A DNA stretch of 64,000 bases from Lachnoclostridium sp. An14 (GTDB taxonomy: Bacteria; Bacillota; Clostridia; Lachnospirales; Lachnospiraceae). The notes under the pieces are model-generated. The model saw nothing but the letters and a program-made list of their open reading frames with translations. It was not told the origin of the DNA and ran no database searches. A program made the position numbers and the translations under genes. The DNA lies in assembly GCF_002160755.1 (NCBI RefSeq), contig NZ_NFLE01000012.1, positions 46,292 to 110,291 of the forward strand, given 5' to 3'. Of this stretch, positions 43,193-52,285 are shown in pieces (positions within the stretch are counted from its first letter, which is position 1; each line of letters opens with the position of its first letter).

Positions 43193-43971
43193 GCCGCGTC
43201 ACCTCCCTCCAACTGTTTTGCCAACAAATTAAAGGCCAAGGTACACAGGAAAATAAATAGTATCGGCAGGAAAAGCAACGATGGATGGGTCATCAGCATA
43301 CTGCGCCCCTCGGAGAGCATCGAACCCCAGTCAATCACATCATCGCCCAAGGTTAGCCCGATAAAGGAAAACGCCGAAATATTCATAATCATTTCCGCGC
43401 AGGATAGGCAGAGGAAATGTACCAAGGGTCGGATAATGTTCGGCAAGATATGGACAAATAACACCCTGCTGCGGGAGGCCCCGGAGGACACCGCGCACAA
43501 TACATAAGCCTTATCCAGTTCAATCTCTGTCTGTGTTTTGACCAGTTTAATCATCCTCAAAATCAGAGAGACCGTCAGCGCCACCAGCATCGTAGGGATG
43601 CTGTTTCCCCATATCCCGACAAAAATGATAAGGTAAGCTAAAGGTGGGATCGCTGTCACAGCGTCCAGCAAGCTACTGAACACCAAACTTCTGGCGGCAT
43701 TTGCTCTGCCCAGCCATAATCCGATCAGCGTACCAAGAACAAGCACAATGCCTCCGCCCAGCAACACAATACCGAGGGTCACATAACCGCCATACAAAAG
43801 TCGGGATAATTCACAGCGACCAAACTGGTCGGTCCCCAAAGGGAACTCTGCACTGAATGGCGCATACTTGTTAACAATATCCATCGCCTCCGGGTCATGT
43901 GGTGCGATAAGAAATCCGAGAAAACAAAAAATAATGATGAGGACCGGAATTATCCATTTCAAATGTTTCAT
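43189..43971 (-). CDS. Opp/Nik-type permease (OppC/NikC-like)
   Basis: A 260-aa permease with about six membrane segments. It starts with a cytosolic MKHLKWIIPVLIIIFCFLGF segment and carries FPLGTDQFGRCELSRLLYGG, the conserved N-terminal signature of OppC/NikC subunits, and the EAA-like loop GASRSRVLFVHILPNIIRPL. It forms the channel with the permease at 43971. Confidence 0.88.
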   Translation of the reverse strand: MKHLKWIIPVLIIIFCFLGFLIAPHDPEAMDIVNKYAPFSAEFPLGTDQFGRCELSRLLYGGYVTLGIVLLGGGIVLVLGTLIGLWLGRANAARSLVFSSLLDAVTAIPPLAYLIIFVGIWGNSIPTMLVALTVSLILRMIKLVKTQTEIELDKAYVLCAVSSGASRSRVLFVHILPNIIRPLVHFLCLSCAEMIMNISAFSFIGLTLGDDVIDWGSMLSEGRSMLMTHPSLLFLPILFIFLCTLAFNLLAKQLEGGDAA

Positions 43972-44903
43972 TACAGGTCCCCCTTTCGTGTCTGGAGCAG
44001 GCGCTGGATAATGTCTGCCAGAATGTTGAAAATCACCAGTGCAAAAGCAAGGAACAGCACCGTTGCGTAAATCACGGGCAGATCACGATTTGTCAGGCTG
44101 TTTACAATCCGATACCCCAATCCTGGCAGAGAAAAAATGTTTTCCACTATGGCGGATCCCGCCATACACATTCCCATCATCTGCATAAATGTCGGAACCG
44201 TAGAGATGATAGCCTGGGGCATAGCGTAGCGCACTACAATATAAGGATCGCTTAACCCCCTGCAACGGGCGTAGAGAACACTGTCCTCACTCATGGCCTG
44301 CTGAATCGCTTTTGAAAGCATTTGCCCGAAAAAGGCAATCCCGCCCACCGCCAAACAGAGTGCCGCCGGAAGGTATCTCATTAAACCTGTATTGCCAGAT
44401 ACACTAATCAGGTTCCATCTCACGGCCACCACATCAATAAATGAAGTTGCCAAATAAAACGCTGGGATTGATATTGCCGCGATGGACGCAAATGCCAGGA
44501 TTTTGCCGATCACATTCTTTCGTGTCAGATAGAGCAGAACCCCCAATATCAGTGCCCCAACCGCTTGAAGAACCGCAGATAGTAGCACAATACAGGCAGT
44601 TTCCTTTAGTGCTGATCCGACAATAAGGAAAACATCCCGATTATCCACATACGAATTTCCCAAGTCAAAATGAAGCAAGTCATTCAGCCAGTCCAGATAC
44701 TGTACGACAATCGGGCGATTCAATCCCATCTGCTCACGCACTGCTTCAATACGCGTCTCATCGACCGTGAATATACGGCGCGAGTAGGCTTCGGCGGCAT
44801 CGATGGGCGAAAGCTGCATCAGGATAAAAGTGATCGCCGTTACCAGAAATAAGGTTAAAAAAAGTTGTAAAATTTTTTGGAGTAGAAATCTTTTTGTACT
44901 CAC
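43971..44903 (-). CDS. Opp/Nik-type permease (OppB/NikB-like)
   Basis: A 310-aa permease with about six membrane segments. It has the typical LSPIDAAEAYSRRIFTVDET lead, the DLGNSYVDNRDV motif and the EAA loop (GLSDPYIVVRYAMPQAIIST). I placed the start at GTG 44903, with GGAGG 7 bp upstream; GTG 44921 overlaps the preceding stop and lacks a site. One of the two channel subunits of the importer. Confidence 0.85.
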   Translation of the reverse strand: MSTKRFLLQKILQLFLTLFLVTAITFILMQLSPIDAAEAYSRRIFTVDETRIEAVREQMGLNRPIVVQYLDWLNDLLHFDLGNSYVDNRDVFLIVGSALKETACIVLLSAVLQAVGALILGVLLYLTRKNVIGKILAFASIAAISIPAFYLATSFIDVVAVRWNLISVSGNTGLMRYLPAALCLAVGGIAFFGQMLSKAIQQAMSEDSVLYARCRGLSDPYIVVRYAMPQAIISTVPTFMQMMGMCMAGSAIVENIFSLPGLGYRIVNSLTNRDLPVIYATVLFLAFALVIFNILADIIQRLLQTRKGDL

Positions 44904-44920
44904 ACCTCCGCCTCCCTGCA

Positions 44921-46657
44921 CTATGCGTTGATTTTCCAGTCAATCGCAGCTTTACGATTCAAAATGAAATCAGCGTAAATGCCCTTTTGCTGGATGAGTT
45001 GGTCGTGGGTGCCGTGTTGAACAATCCTTCCGTGATCCACCACTAAAATCTGGTTTGCATGGCGCACCGTTTTCAGTCGATGGGCGATCATAATAATGGT
45101 CTTGCCTCCGGTTAATGCTTCAATGGCCGCTTGAAGTTCCGCCTCATTCTCCGGATCAACATTTGCGGTTGCCTCGTCCAAAATTACGATGGGAGCATCC
45201 TTCAGCATGGCTCTGGCTATGGAAAGCCGCTGACGCTCACCGCCGGATATTGTGGCTCCTCCTTCACCAATCACCGTGTCATAGCCGTCAGGCAGCGCCA
45301 TAATGAAATCATGGCACCGGGCGGCTTTTGCCGCAGCCACCACTTCTTCATGACTGGCCGCCGGCTTACCAAACTTGATGTTATTTTCAATACTGTCGTT
45401 GAACAAATACACATTCTGAAAGACCATACTGAAATTGCTCATCAAGCTGTCCAGCGAATAGTCTTTTACATCAATACCGCCCAATTTCACGGAGCCTTTG
45501 TTCACATCCCAGAACCGGGCCATAAGGCTGGTAAGCGTTGTTTTGCCGGAACCGGAGGGTCCCACAATAGCGGTAGTCGTGGCTTCTGGAATTGTGAAGC
45601 TCACATCATCAATGATTTTCCGATCTCCATAGGAGAAGTCCACATGCTCAAATGAAATGTCATGGCTTTTCGGCACCTGAACAGAGCCGCCCTCATCCAT
45701 CCTGGGTGCCCGGTCAATTTCCTCTACCCGGTCAATGGAAGTATCAATCATCGGCAGCATAAAGAACATCTCACCAGCCGATTCCAATTCGCTATATACC
45801 AGGAACGCAGATACCACCATCATCAAGCAGGTGAACAGCGACATATTCCCTTGCAGGAAAAGCCAGATGGAAAGCAGGATTGCCAATACAGAAGTAACAC
45901 GCAAAACAACCTGCTCCAGCACATTGTAGGGGATGCGTTTGCGCTCCAATTTGAAGTTTTGATTTTCTGTTTCTTTGATGGTATTGTTTAGAGTTTGTTT
46001 TGCCGCTTTATCCCCGTGGAAAGCACGCACCACACTCATGCCCTGTATGTATTCCAGCACAGCATCCACCAATTTAGTCTGTGCAGTCAATCGCCCTGGG
46101 GAAAGCTCACGGGATTTCTTAAGCAGTCGGGAATTGACCCAAAGGAACAGCAGCATCCCAACAAAGAACACAAGACCGATTCTCCAGTCGAAGCACATGA
46201 TCGCCAGAGAAAAGATCGTAGTCCGGATCATACCCACAACTGTCCGGGCGATCACTGCAAAAGACATACTCTCCAAATCGGACATTGTAGAGGTGGCTGC
46301 CGCAGTAAGACTGCCAAGGCTCTGTGCGTTGAAATAACCCATCGGCATATATTTCATGCGTTCACCGATGTGAATACGCTTTTCTCCGCACATTCGGTAG
46401 TTGGCGTGTCCTTCGCTATTGTGGGCCAGATACCAGCAGAACGCGGCACCAGCCACACTAACCGCCATAATTCCCAAAGCCGTCCATGCGGTGGCCCCGG
46501 TCATGTTCTGTCCTACCAACGCCCGCAACACTATCAATAGAGCGACAAATTGTAAAGCCTCAAAGATGCTCCGCAGCAGTTCAAAGGCCATACCTTTATA
46601 CCAAGTGCCTTTCTCCGCCCCGGAGAACCGAAAGAACCGTTTATATGCGTCAAACAT
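44921..46657 (-). CDS. ABC half transporter (YbtQ/IrtB-like)
   Basis: A 578-aa fused permease-ATPase with an N-terminal six-segment domain and a C-terminal ATPase (Walker A GPSGSGKTTLTSLM, signature ATISGGERQRLSIARAM, Walker B VILDEATANVD). ATG 46657 follows AAGGAGG. Exporter-fold pairs of this kind (YbtPQ, IrtAB) import ferric siderophores, and the DtxR box and neighbouring SBP support that here. It may also export. It overlaps its partner by eight bases. Confidence 0.82.
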   Translation of the reverse strand: MFDAYKRFFRFSGAEKGTWYKGMAFELLRSIFEALQFVALLIVLRALVGQNMTGATAWTALGIMAVSVAGAAFCWYLAHNSEGHANYRMCGEKRIHIGERMKYMPMGYFNAQSLGSLTAAATSTMSDLESMSFAVIARTVVGMIRTTIFSLAIMCFDWRIGLVFFVGMLLFLWVNSRLLKKSRELSPGRLTAQTKLVDAVLEYIQGMSVVRAFHGDKAAKQTLNNTIKETENQNFKLERKRIPYNVLEQVVLRVTSVLAILLSIWLFLQGNMSLFTCLMMVVSAFLVYSELESAGEMFFMLPMIDTSIDRVEEIDRAPRMDEGGSVQVPKSHDISFEHVDFSYGDRKIIDDVSFTIPEATTTAIVGPSGSGKTTLTSLMARFWDVNKGSVKLGGIDVKDYSLDSLMSNFSMVFQNVYLFNDSIENNIKFGKPAASHEEVVAAAKAARCHDFIMALPDGYDTVIGEGGATISGGERQRLSIARAMLKDAPIVILDEATANVDPENEAELQAAIEALTGGKTIIMIAHRLKTVRHANQILVVDHGRIVQHGTHDQLIQQKGIYADFILNRKAAIDWKINA

Positions 46658-48410
46658 ACGCCGCACCTCCTTCCATCTGATCGTTGTCCCGCGCCTGCGT
46701 GTGAGCTGCCCACATTTGCTGATAGAGCGGACACCGTTCCAACAGTTCTCCATGTGTCCCGGCATCCAAAATCTTTCCGTGATCCACCACAGCAATTTGT
46801 TCCGCTCCGGTAATGGTGGACAGGCGATGGGCAATCACAATGAGTGTCTTTCCGTGAGTCAGCCGCCCTATGGCATCCTGAATGACCGCCTCGTTTTCCG
46901 GGTCTGTGTAAGAAGTTGCCTCGTCCAAGATAACAATGGGTGCATTTTTCATCATGGCGCGTGCAATAGCTACTCGTTGCCGCTCGCCGCCGGAAAGATG
47001 TCCGCCAGCACCTCCCACAATCGTGTCATAGCCATGTTCCAGTCCCATGATAAACTCATGACAGCCCGCAGCCTTTGCCACCGCTTCGACTTCGGTATCC
47101 GTTGCATCCGGCCTTCCCATGCGGATATTCTCGCGGACGGACAAGTTGAACAGAAAATTATCCTGGGATACATAGCCAATCAGATCCATTACCTGCTCTG
47201 GAGGAAGTTCTTTTGCGTCAACACCTCCAATGGTGATATGCCCGCCTCCAACATCCCAATAAGAGGCGATAAGTTTCGCAATCGTGGATTTACCAGAGCC
47301 GGACGGTCCTACCAATGCCGTTGTGGTTCCTTGCTTGATGTCCAGGGTGATGCCGTTCAGAACTTGCGTATCCTTATAAGCAAAAGTCACATCCCGCAGG
47401 GAAATATCCAATCCTTTGAGATTTTTCCGCTGGGACGGACGATCCAGATCAGGCTCGGACAATACGGCAGTAATTTCTCCGGTGATAGTAGCAATTTTAG
47501 AAAAATCATCCGTCAGAAAGATAGCTGCAACCAGTGGCCCCATAATGCCAAGAGAAAGAATGGCAATGGTGATAAAGTCCGGAGCAGACAAAGAGCCGTT
47601 CATATAGAACAGGCATCCCACAGGCAGCACACCAATCAATACGGCCGGCCAAATCGTCATCATCAGAGCAGAATAGCCCTGGGTGGATTTCATCCAGTCC
47701 AGCATGAGATCCACGCTCTGGCGGACAGCCTGTGTAAACTTTCCATAGGAGGCAGCACTTTGATTGAACGCCTTGATGACCTCAATCCCATTGATGTACT
47801 CCACAGTGGTGGCGCTCATATACTTACTTGCCTGAACAACAGCACCGTATTTTTTAGGGTATTCCTTCATCTGGGCCATGTAACAGAGCATCCCGATAGG
47901 TATCGTAATCAGGGATACCAGTGCCATTCTCCAATCCAACACAAACAGGTAAATAATGATGGCGATGGGGACAAGCAGGTTAGAAGTCATTTCCGGGATG
48001 ATATGTGCCAGAGGGACTTCCATTTGCTCCACACGCTCTACCATTGTGGTTTTCAGCCGTCCCGAAGGTGTATCCGTCAAATATCCCATAGAAACACGCG
48101 TTAATTTATCCGCAACCGCCTGTCGTATTTCTGAAAGCACATGGAATGTCGCTTCATGGGAACATCTGGTTGAGAGGCCGTGAAAAACAGACTTCATCAG
48201 GTAAGCAATAAGGGCAACAATCCCCCAAGTCAAATAAGTAGAAAAATTCGTTTCACCTCCGATCAGCAAATTTACAATCCTTGCCACAGCGAAATATGGC
48301 ACGATACCACTTGTGACGCTGATAACAGCAAGAATGATAGAGAGCAAAAAGCCTGATTGATGCGGTTTAATGAAGGTCATCAAATTTACAGAATCTTTTT
48401 GTCGCTGCAT
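46650..48410 (-). CDS. ABC half transporter (YbtP/IrtA-like)
   Basis: A 586-aa fused permease-ATPase (segments from about residue 15; Walker A GPSGSGKSTIAKLIAS, signature HLSGGERQRVAIARAM, Walker B VILDEATSYTD). It forms a heterodimer with the preceding gene. The ATG 48410 follows AGGAGGG. A DtxR-like box immediately upstream predicts iron control. The C-terminus lacks an extra SIP domain seen in IrtA. Confidence 0.82.
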   Translation of the reverse strand: MQRQKDSVNLMTFIKPHQSGFLLSIILAVISVTSGIVPYFAVARIVNLLIGGETNFSTYLTWGIVALIAYLMKSVFHGLSTRCSHEATFHVLSEIRQAVADKLTRVSMGYLTDTPSGRLKTTMVERVEQMEVPLAHIIPEMTSNLLVPIAIIIYLFVLDWRMALVSLITIPIGMLCYMAQMKEYPKKYGAVVQASKYMSATTVEYINGIEVIKAFNQSAASYGKFTQAVRQSVDLMLDWMKSTQGYSALMMTIWPAVLIGVLPVGCLFYMNGSLSAPDFITIAILSLGIMGPLVAAIFLTDDFSKIATITGEITAVLSEPDLDRPSQRKNLKGLDISLRDVTFAYKDTQVLNGITLDIKQGTTTALVGPSGSGKSTIAKLIASYWDVGGGHITIGGVDAKELPPEQVMDLIGYVSQDNFLFNLSVRENIRMGRPDATDTEVEAVAKAAGCHEFIMGLEHGYDTIVGGAGGHLSGGERQRVAIARAMMKNAPIVILDEATSYTDPENEAVIQDAIGRLTHGKTLIVIAHRLSTITGAEQIAVVDHGKILDAGTHGELLERCPLYQQMWAAHTQARDNDQMEGGAAYV

Positions 48411-48423
48411 ACAATTCCCTCCT

Positions 48424-48442
48424 TTTAGTTAGCAGAACCTAA
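48424..48442 (-). promoter_or_regulatory. DtxR/IdeR-type box upstream of the YbtPQ-like pair
   Basis: On the plus strand the box reads TTTAGTTAGCAGAACCTAA. Reverse-complemented it matches the IdeR/DtxR consensus TTAGGTTAGGCTAACCTAA at 15 of 19 positions, with both half-sites intact. It lies 14 bp from the start codon at 48410, so it covers the transcription start. The cognate repressor is probably the DtxR protein at the far end of the operon. Confidence 0.75.
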
Positions 48443-48450
48443 CCATAGAT

Positions 48451-48500
48451 CAAAAGTAAAAGCCGACAATCCACAGGATTTATCCTGTAAATTATCGGCT
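48451..48500 (-). terminator. Terminator after the KTR gene
   Basis: AGCCGAT...ATCGGCT with a nested ACAGGAT/ATCCTGT stem, followed on the minus strand by TTTTACTTTT. It separates the TetR-KTR transcript from the iron-uptake operon. Confidence 0.75.
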
Positions 48501-48689
48501 CTGCGTCTTGGCGTCTGGCTCTGATAATATGATGCTTTGTCCCTGCACATCTACGATGTGTTCTTTTCCGCATTTAGGACAAAATAGCGGAAAGTGTTTG
48601 AGAACAGTATCCGGATTTACTTTCGTGCGGGTTTTGTTGCCGCAGGTAGGACAGTGAATCCAACCGTTGCGGTCAATCCAACCACTCAT
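48492..48689 (-). CDS. Cysteine-rich KTR domain protein
   Basis: A 65-aa protein with a zinc-ribbon pair (CPTCGNKTRTKVNPDTV and FPLFCPKCGKE), the KTR signature of small proteins found beside regulators on gut-bacterial conjugative elements. Function unknown. It overlaps the tetR gene end by four bases and shares its transcript. Confidence 0.88.
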   Translation of the reverse strand: MSGWIDRNGWIHCPTCGNKTRTKVNPDTVLKHFPLFCPKCGKEHIVDVQGQSIILSEPDAKTQSR

Positions 48690-49321
48690 ACGACATCACC
48701 TCCATCCGTAGAAAAGATGGTCTGCCATCCAGCGGTATAGAAACGCCGCATTTTGCGGATATGCTCCAATGCCTGGGCTTTTGGCATATCGTGAATGATA
48801 ACCTCAAACATTCCCGTATAGAAAGCACTGGAAAGAAGATGATTTAGTTCCGGCGTAAGTCGGCCGCTTGTTATTGCATCATTTCCAGATGCCTCAATAT
48901 ACTTTGCGGTACATTCTGTATCCAGCTCAACAACACGATGAATGAACTCTTGATAGACACTATTCTCTCCGCTGGTAAGCAACAGCTTAAATTCATCGAA
49001 ATGATCGTAAAGATAGTCCACTACTTTAGGAAAGCCATCATTGGAATATCGAAGCATCTGCTGTGTCTGCTCATTACCTGGCATCGTGGTAAACCCGGAT
49101 AATACGGTTTGTAACAATTCACAAAAGCCGTCCGCCGCCGGTTGAACCAGGGACCGATATAGGCTTTCTTTATCAGGGTAGCGAATATAGATTGCGCCTT
49201 TACTCGATCCAGCCTTTTCTGCAATTATCCGAAGAGAAGCATTTTCATATCCATTTGCTAAAAACTCCTCTTTAGCACATTCCATGAGCTTTTCAGTCAC
49301 TCCCGCCACTCTTTTTGCCAT
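48686..49321 (-). CDS. TetR family regulator
   Basis: A 211-aa regulator starting at ATG 49321 (GGGAGG upstream). Helix-turn-helix at about residues 20-65 (NASLRIIAEKAGSSKGAIYI). A TTGACT-N17-TATATT promoter lies upstream on the minus strand (49398-49370). It may control the downstream ABC cluster or a lost gene; the DtxR box suggests metal control of the ABC genes instead. Confidence 0.85.
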   Translation of the reverse strand: MAKRVAGVTEKLMECAKEEFLANGYENASLRIIAEKAGSSKGAIYIRYPDKESLYRSLVQPAADGFCELLQTVLSGFTTMPGNEQTQQMLRYSNDGFPKVVDYLYDHFDEFKLLLTSGENSVYQEFIHRVVELDTECTAKYIEASGNDAITSGRLTPELNHLLSSAFYTGMFEVIIHDMPKAQALEHIRKMRRFYTAGWQTIFSTDGGDVV

Positions 49322-49369
49322 AGTTCGCCTCCCTTCATTCAAGACCACCAGTTTCAATCCATCGGTCTT

Positions 49370-49398
49370 AATATAGCACAAAGCATTTTGGCAGTCAA
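49370..49398 (-). promoter_or_regulatory. Promoter of the tetR-KTR operon
   Basis: Minus-strand TTGACT (49398-49393) and TATATT (49375-49370) are 17 bp apart. The 300-bp gap 49322-49619 shows no other clear feature. Confidence 0.7.
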
Positions 49399-49619
49399 TA
49401 GGAAATTTGCTGTGTTCTACACTTTAGCCAAAAATCGCATCCATAAGTTCTCAAAACAGTATAGAAAAAAGAGAAAGGTTACAACAGTAAGTACCAACAA
49501 ATAGACTCTTGAGTTCAAGTAATATTCATCTGAAAATGTTTGCAGTAGGTAGTTCAAGCCCTTTGTAAAGTAAGATCTGAATATTGAATTTCTCTGGAAG
49601 TTGTTCTCATAAGACTATA

Positions 49620-50162
49620 TCAAAGAATAACACATTTCACCTTTCCCGTATCTGGATGGATCAACACCACAGGCAGTTTCCTCGCCTCTGCCATCCGCAG
49701 CACCGCCTCCACGCCGCTCGGGCCAGCAGGCTCATCATCACACACGGCCACCAGGCAATCAGCGTGTTCTACCATGTAGGCAGTGCGCTCCCGATACCCT
49801 TGGGCCCCCACGATTTTGCTACCCATTACAAACTGGTCGCAGTTTTCCTTCAGATGGCGCAGACGCTCCCGACTCTTTGGGTCCCATCGCTCGTCATGGC
49901 CCGGAAACGGGTAGACCAGCACGATCTCCAGCTCCTGGTACTCTTCCTGCCGGCGCATTTCCAGCAGGATCTCGCCGGCCCATAGATCAACGCCAAGGGC
50001 CCCACCAACATAGAACCGGCGCACACCGCGCCGGTACAGTTCGGTAAAAACATCGTGCAGCCGTTTCTTCAGGCGCTTGCACGAGGTCATATATTCCTGA
50101 TACTTGAATTTGAACCGTGTAGGCCGCTGACTGGTAATTGCACACGAGTAAAACTGGGACAT
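49620..50162 (-). CDS. DUF1273/SLOG-like protein (YpsA type)
   Basis: A 180-aa protein with the Rossmann-like pattern of the DUF1273/SLOG group: RRGVRRFYVGGALGVDLWAG, then VLVYPFPGHDERWD, then CLVAVCDDEPAGPSGVEAVL. These proteins are thought to bind nucleotide-derived ligands. GGAGGAG precedes ATG 50162. It is divergent from the XRE regulator, with which it shares the upstream gap. Confidence 0.75.
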   Translation of the reverse strand: MSQFYSCAITSQRPTRFKFKYQEYMTSCKRLKKRLHDVFTELYRRGVRRFYVGGALGVDLWAGEILLEMRRQEEYQELEIVLVYPFPGHDERWDPKSRERLRHLKENCDQFVMGSKIVGAQGYRERTAYMVEHADCLVAVCDDEPAGPSGVEAVLRMAEARKLPVVLIHPDTGKVKCVIL

Positions 50163-50253
50163 CTCATCTCCTCCAGAAACTTTTTTCTCAATATAGCCCA
50201 TTATACTTGCTATGGCTGATGAAGTTCAACCATGGCCGCTTAATTTTTTATGT

Positions 50254-50277
50254 TATAGCGGATAAAATATAGCTATA
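50254..50277. promoter_or_regulatory. Dyad operator between DUF1273 and XRE genes
   Basis: TATAGC (50254-50259) and GCTATA (50272-50277) form a 6-bp inverted repeat around GGATAAAATATA, 16 bp before the XRE start. It probably lets the XRE protein regulate itself and possibly the divergent gene. Confidence 0.5.
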
Positions 50278-50293
50278 GCATGGAGGGTTACGA

Positions 50294-50629
50294 ATGGGCG
50301 AACTTTTGAAAGAAATGGGCCAGCGGATGCTGGACCGGCGCAAACAACTAAAACTGACACAAGAGGCTCTGGCCAAGATGGCACATGTCACGCCCCAGAC
50401 CGTTTCCACTGCGGAGCTGGGCACAAAAGCCATGCGGCCTGAAACGATGCTGAAGATCTGTGATGCGCTTGATATCAGCACAGACTATCTCCTGCGCGGT
50501 CAGGTCATGGAAGGCGACACACGCCTGCTCAATCAAAAGGTCTCGTCGTTGACTCCCTGCCAATACCGACACCTGGAAAATATTATCGACAACTTCATCG
50601 CGGCTATACAGGAAGAAAAAGAGGTATGA
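50294..50629 (+). CDS. XRE family helix-turn-helix regulator
   Basis: A 111-aa regulator with a Cro/CI-type domain (RRKQLKLTQEALAKMAHVTP, then ETMLKICDALDISTDYLLRG). ATGGAGGG precedes the ATG. A 13-bp inverted repeat terminator overlaps its stop. As a small phage-type repressor it may control the partition or neighbouring genes. Confidence 0.85.
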   Translation: MGELLKEMGQRMLDRRKQLKLTQEALAKMAHVTPQTVSTAELGTKAMRPETMLKICDALDISTDYLLRGQVMEGDTRLLNQKVSSLTPCQYRHLENIIDNFIAAIQEEKEV

Positions 50630-50665
50630 GCGCCAGCGGCAATGCAGCCCTCATACCTCTTTTTA
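50618..50665. terminator. Bidirectional terminator between XRE and parR-like genes
   Basis: AAAGAGGTATGAG (50618-50630) pairs perfectly with CTCATACCTCTTT (50650-50662). It ends the XRE transcript on the plus strand and the partition operon on the minus strand. Confidence 0.85.
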
Positions 50666-50667
50666 TA

Positions 50668-51102
50668 TCATCTCCCCTGACGAAAAGCTTCCATTGTGCT
50701 GGAAATCAGGCCGAGGATCGCATCATCTGCCTCCGGTTCCTCTCCCAGCTCCGGCACATATTCCGGCTCCGGCGTCTGCTCCTGCGGCACCGGGGCCGTT
50801 GTTGTTTCTGCATCCGGGCAGGCGGCGGGGGCGGCGGCAGGCTTTTCAGAGTGCCTCGTCTCCTGGAGCAGAATCTCACGCACGATGGCTTCAATGGCGG
50901 CCCGGTCTATGGCCGGTGCCGCTGCTCTTAACGGTTGTGGATCATCCGCAAAGTGGGTATCGTAGAAAACGACTGCATTGGCGATATACTGTGCTTTCCC
51001 GTGGTCAGGTTGTTTTTCCAGCAGTTCGACCGTTGCTAAATGGATCGGGTCGCTGATATTGAACCGCAGGGAAAAACGCCCCCGTTCTTTCTTGGCCGCC
51101 AT
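50668..51102 (-). CDS. ParR-like ribbon-helix-helix partition adaptor
   Basis: A 144-aa protein starting at ATG 51102. Residues about 8-45 (RFSLRFNISDPIHLATVELL, then GKAQYIANAVVFYDT) have the ribbon-helix-helix pattern of ParR-type centromere-binding proteins. A long, low-complexity Pro/Glu linker follows, ending in a helix that could cap ParM. It is five bases downstream of the parM stop. Function by operon context. Confidence 0.72.
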   Translation of the reverse strand: MAAKKERGRFSLRFNISDPIHLATVELLEKQPDHGKAQYIANAVVFYDTHFADDPQPLRAAAPAIDRAAIEAIVREILLQETRHSEKPAAAPAACPDAETTTAPVPQEQTPEPEYVPELGEEPEADDAILGLISSTMEAFRQGR

Positions 51103-51107
51103 AGCTG

Positions 51108-52019
51108 TCACCTGCCCGCAGCTTCAAGACGGTACAGATACTCATATCCGGCTGCATTGGCGTTGATATTGGAGACGAACAACGGCTTACCCACTTTTCC
51201 GGATGCCTCAATCTGCCGGCGCAAAAGAATGGCGCCGCCGCCCACAAAGACCACCGTGCAGTAGCGCAAGTCCAGCATCCGCTCCCGCAGGGTGCTGAAC
51301 AGGTCGTTGACGAACTCCTGTGCCAGCTGCTCCACCAGCCGGACCACCGACGACGGGTATTGCGTCTGCTTGCCGGTGAGGATGGCGTCCACATCTCCCT
51401 CATCCAGCAGCAGATCCAATTCCGCGTTGCCCCTGGACCTGATCTTATTGTAAAGCAGGATCACGCCGTTTTCCAGCGAATCACAGGAGCTGAGGTCGGC
51501 TTTTCCATTTTTCATCAGCAGATAGTCTGCCGTGAAGCCGCCAATGTCCACCACTACCGCCTTGGCCTCATTCATCAGCGTGTGGAGCATGGTGGCCGCC
51601 GCCGCGTATGCCTGGGGATAGCAGGCCACATCATCAATGCTGATGGCGTAATGCTTGTCCCGGTACTGGAATTCTACGATCCCTTTCTTCTGGAAATAGG
51701 CCGTGAACTTTTCCGCCTGGGCGCCGAAGTGGGCGGGCGGCAGCCCCACCGGCAGCTGGATGTGGTACAATTCTTTCTCGTCAACGCCCCGGGCCGTCAA
51801 TTCCTCCGCAATCGCAATCAGAGTCAGGATAAAGAAGCGGTCATCCCCAGTCTTGTCCTTACGGTAGGGAATACGCTCGTTGGAGAGCGTATAGTAGTTA
51901 CCGCCGTATTGCAGGCTCGGCCCAAACGGCCGGGTCATGCTCTGCTGCAGGCCGGAAACGAACGGGGCGCAGTGAACCGTCTTGATTTGTTTATTGCCAT
52001 GATCGACACCAATTAACAT
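51108..52019 (-). CDS. parM: ParM/StbA-type actin-like partition ATPase
   Basis: A 303-aa actin-like ATPase with phosphate-1 (GVDHGNKQIKT), phosphate-2 (VVVDIGGFTADYL) and adenosine (VVFVGGGAILL) motifs in order. It polymerises into filaments that push replicated DNA apart. GGAGGC precedes the ATG at 52019. With the ParR-like gene it makes a type II partition system, consistent with an ICE that replicates as a circle. No parC is defined, but the 52020-52118 stretch is a candidate. Confidence 0.85.
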   Translation of the reverse strand: MLIGVDHGNKQIKTVHCAPFVSGLQQSMTRPFGPSLQYGGNYYTLSNERIPYRKDKTGDDRFFILTLIAIAEELTARGVDEKELYHIQLPVGLPPAHFGAQAEKFTAYFQKKGIVEFQYRDKHYAISIDDVACYPQAYAAAATMLHTLMNEAKAVVVDIGGFTADYLLMKNGKADLSSCDSLENGVILLYNKIRSRGNAELDLLLDEGDVDAILTGKQTQYPSSVVRLVEQLAQEFVNDLFSTLRERMLDLRYCTVVFVGGGAILLRRQIEASGKVGKPLFVSNINANAAGYEYLYRLEAAGR

Positions 52020-52118
52020 AGGTGAATGCCTCCTTTTTTGCTTTATACATATCCTTTACGCCTGGATGACGCCTTTCTCAACAGGCGACGGCATATTTTT
52101 TGAAACCCATGTTTATCA

Positions 52119-52155
52119 TGCGGGGCCATGGCTACCGTTTCACACCAGAATAACA
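52119..52155 (+). pseudogene. 3' remnant of a fifth wHTH gene
   Basis: The plus strand here matches the last codons of wHTH copy 4 (RGHGYRFTP then stop), with a few changes. It lacks everything upstream. Only the terminal helix and the 3' untranslated region survive. Confidence 0.75.
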
Positions 52156-52197
52156 AAACAGCGCCGCCTCGGCTCTACCGGGGCGGCGCTGCTGTTA
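52156..52197 (+). terminator. Terminator copied with the wHTH remnant
   Basis: GCGCCGCCTCGG pairs imperfectly with CCGGGGCGGCGC; the same hairpin follows wHTH copy 4 at 55715-55755. It lies in the gap 52020-52285, which otherwise has no gene. Confidence 0.7.
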
Positions 52198-52285
52198 TAT
52201 CGGTATGTTCAACAATTTGGCTCAATAGTGTAATCGACAGCAACCTTTCTTTATTTTAGGGAATGAGGGAGTAAAATTTCGGGCT

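Noticed and set aside
46401..48104. Long 567-codon open frame on the plus strand
   Set aside because: It lies opposite two clear ABC transporter genes, has no ribosome binding site and yields low-complexity His/Arg-rich protein. It is an antisense shadow.
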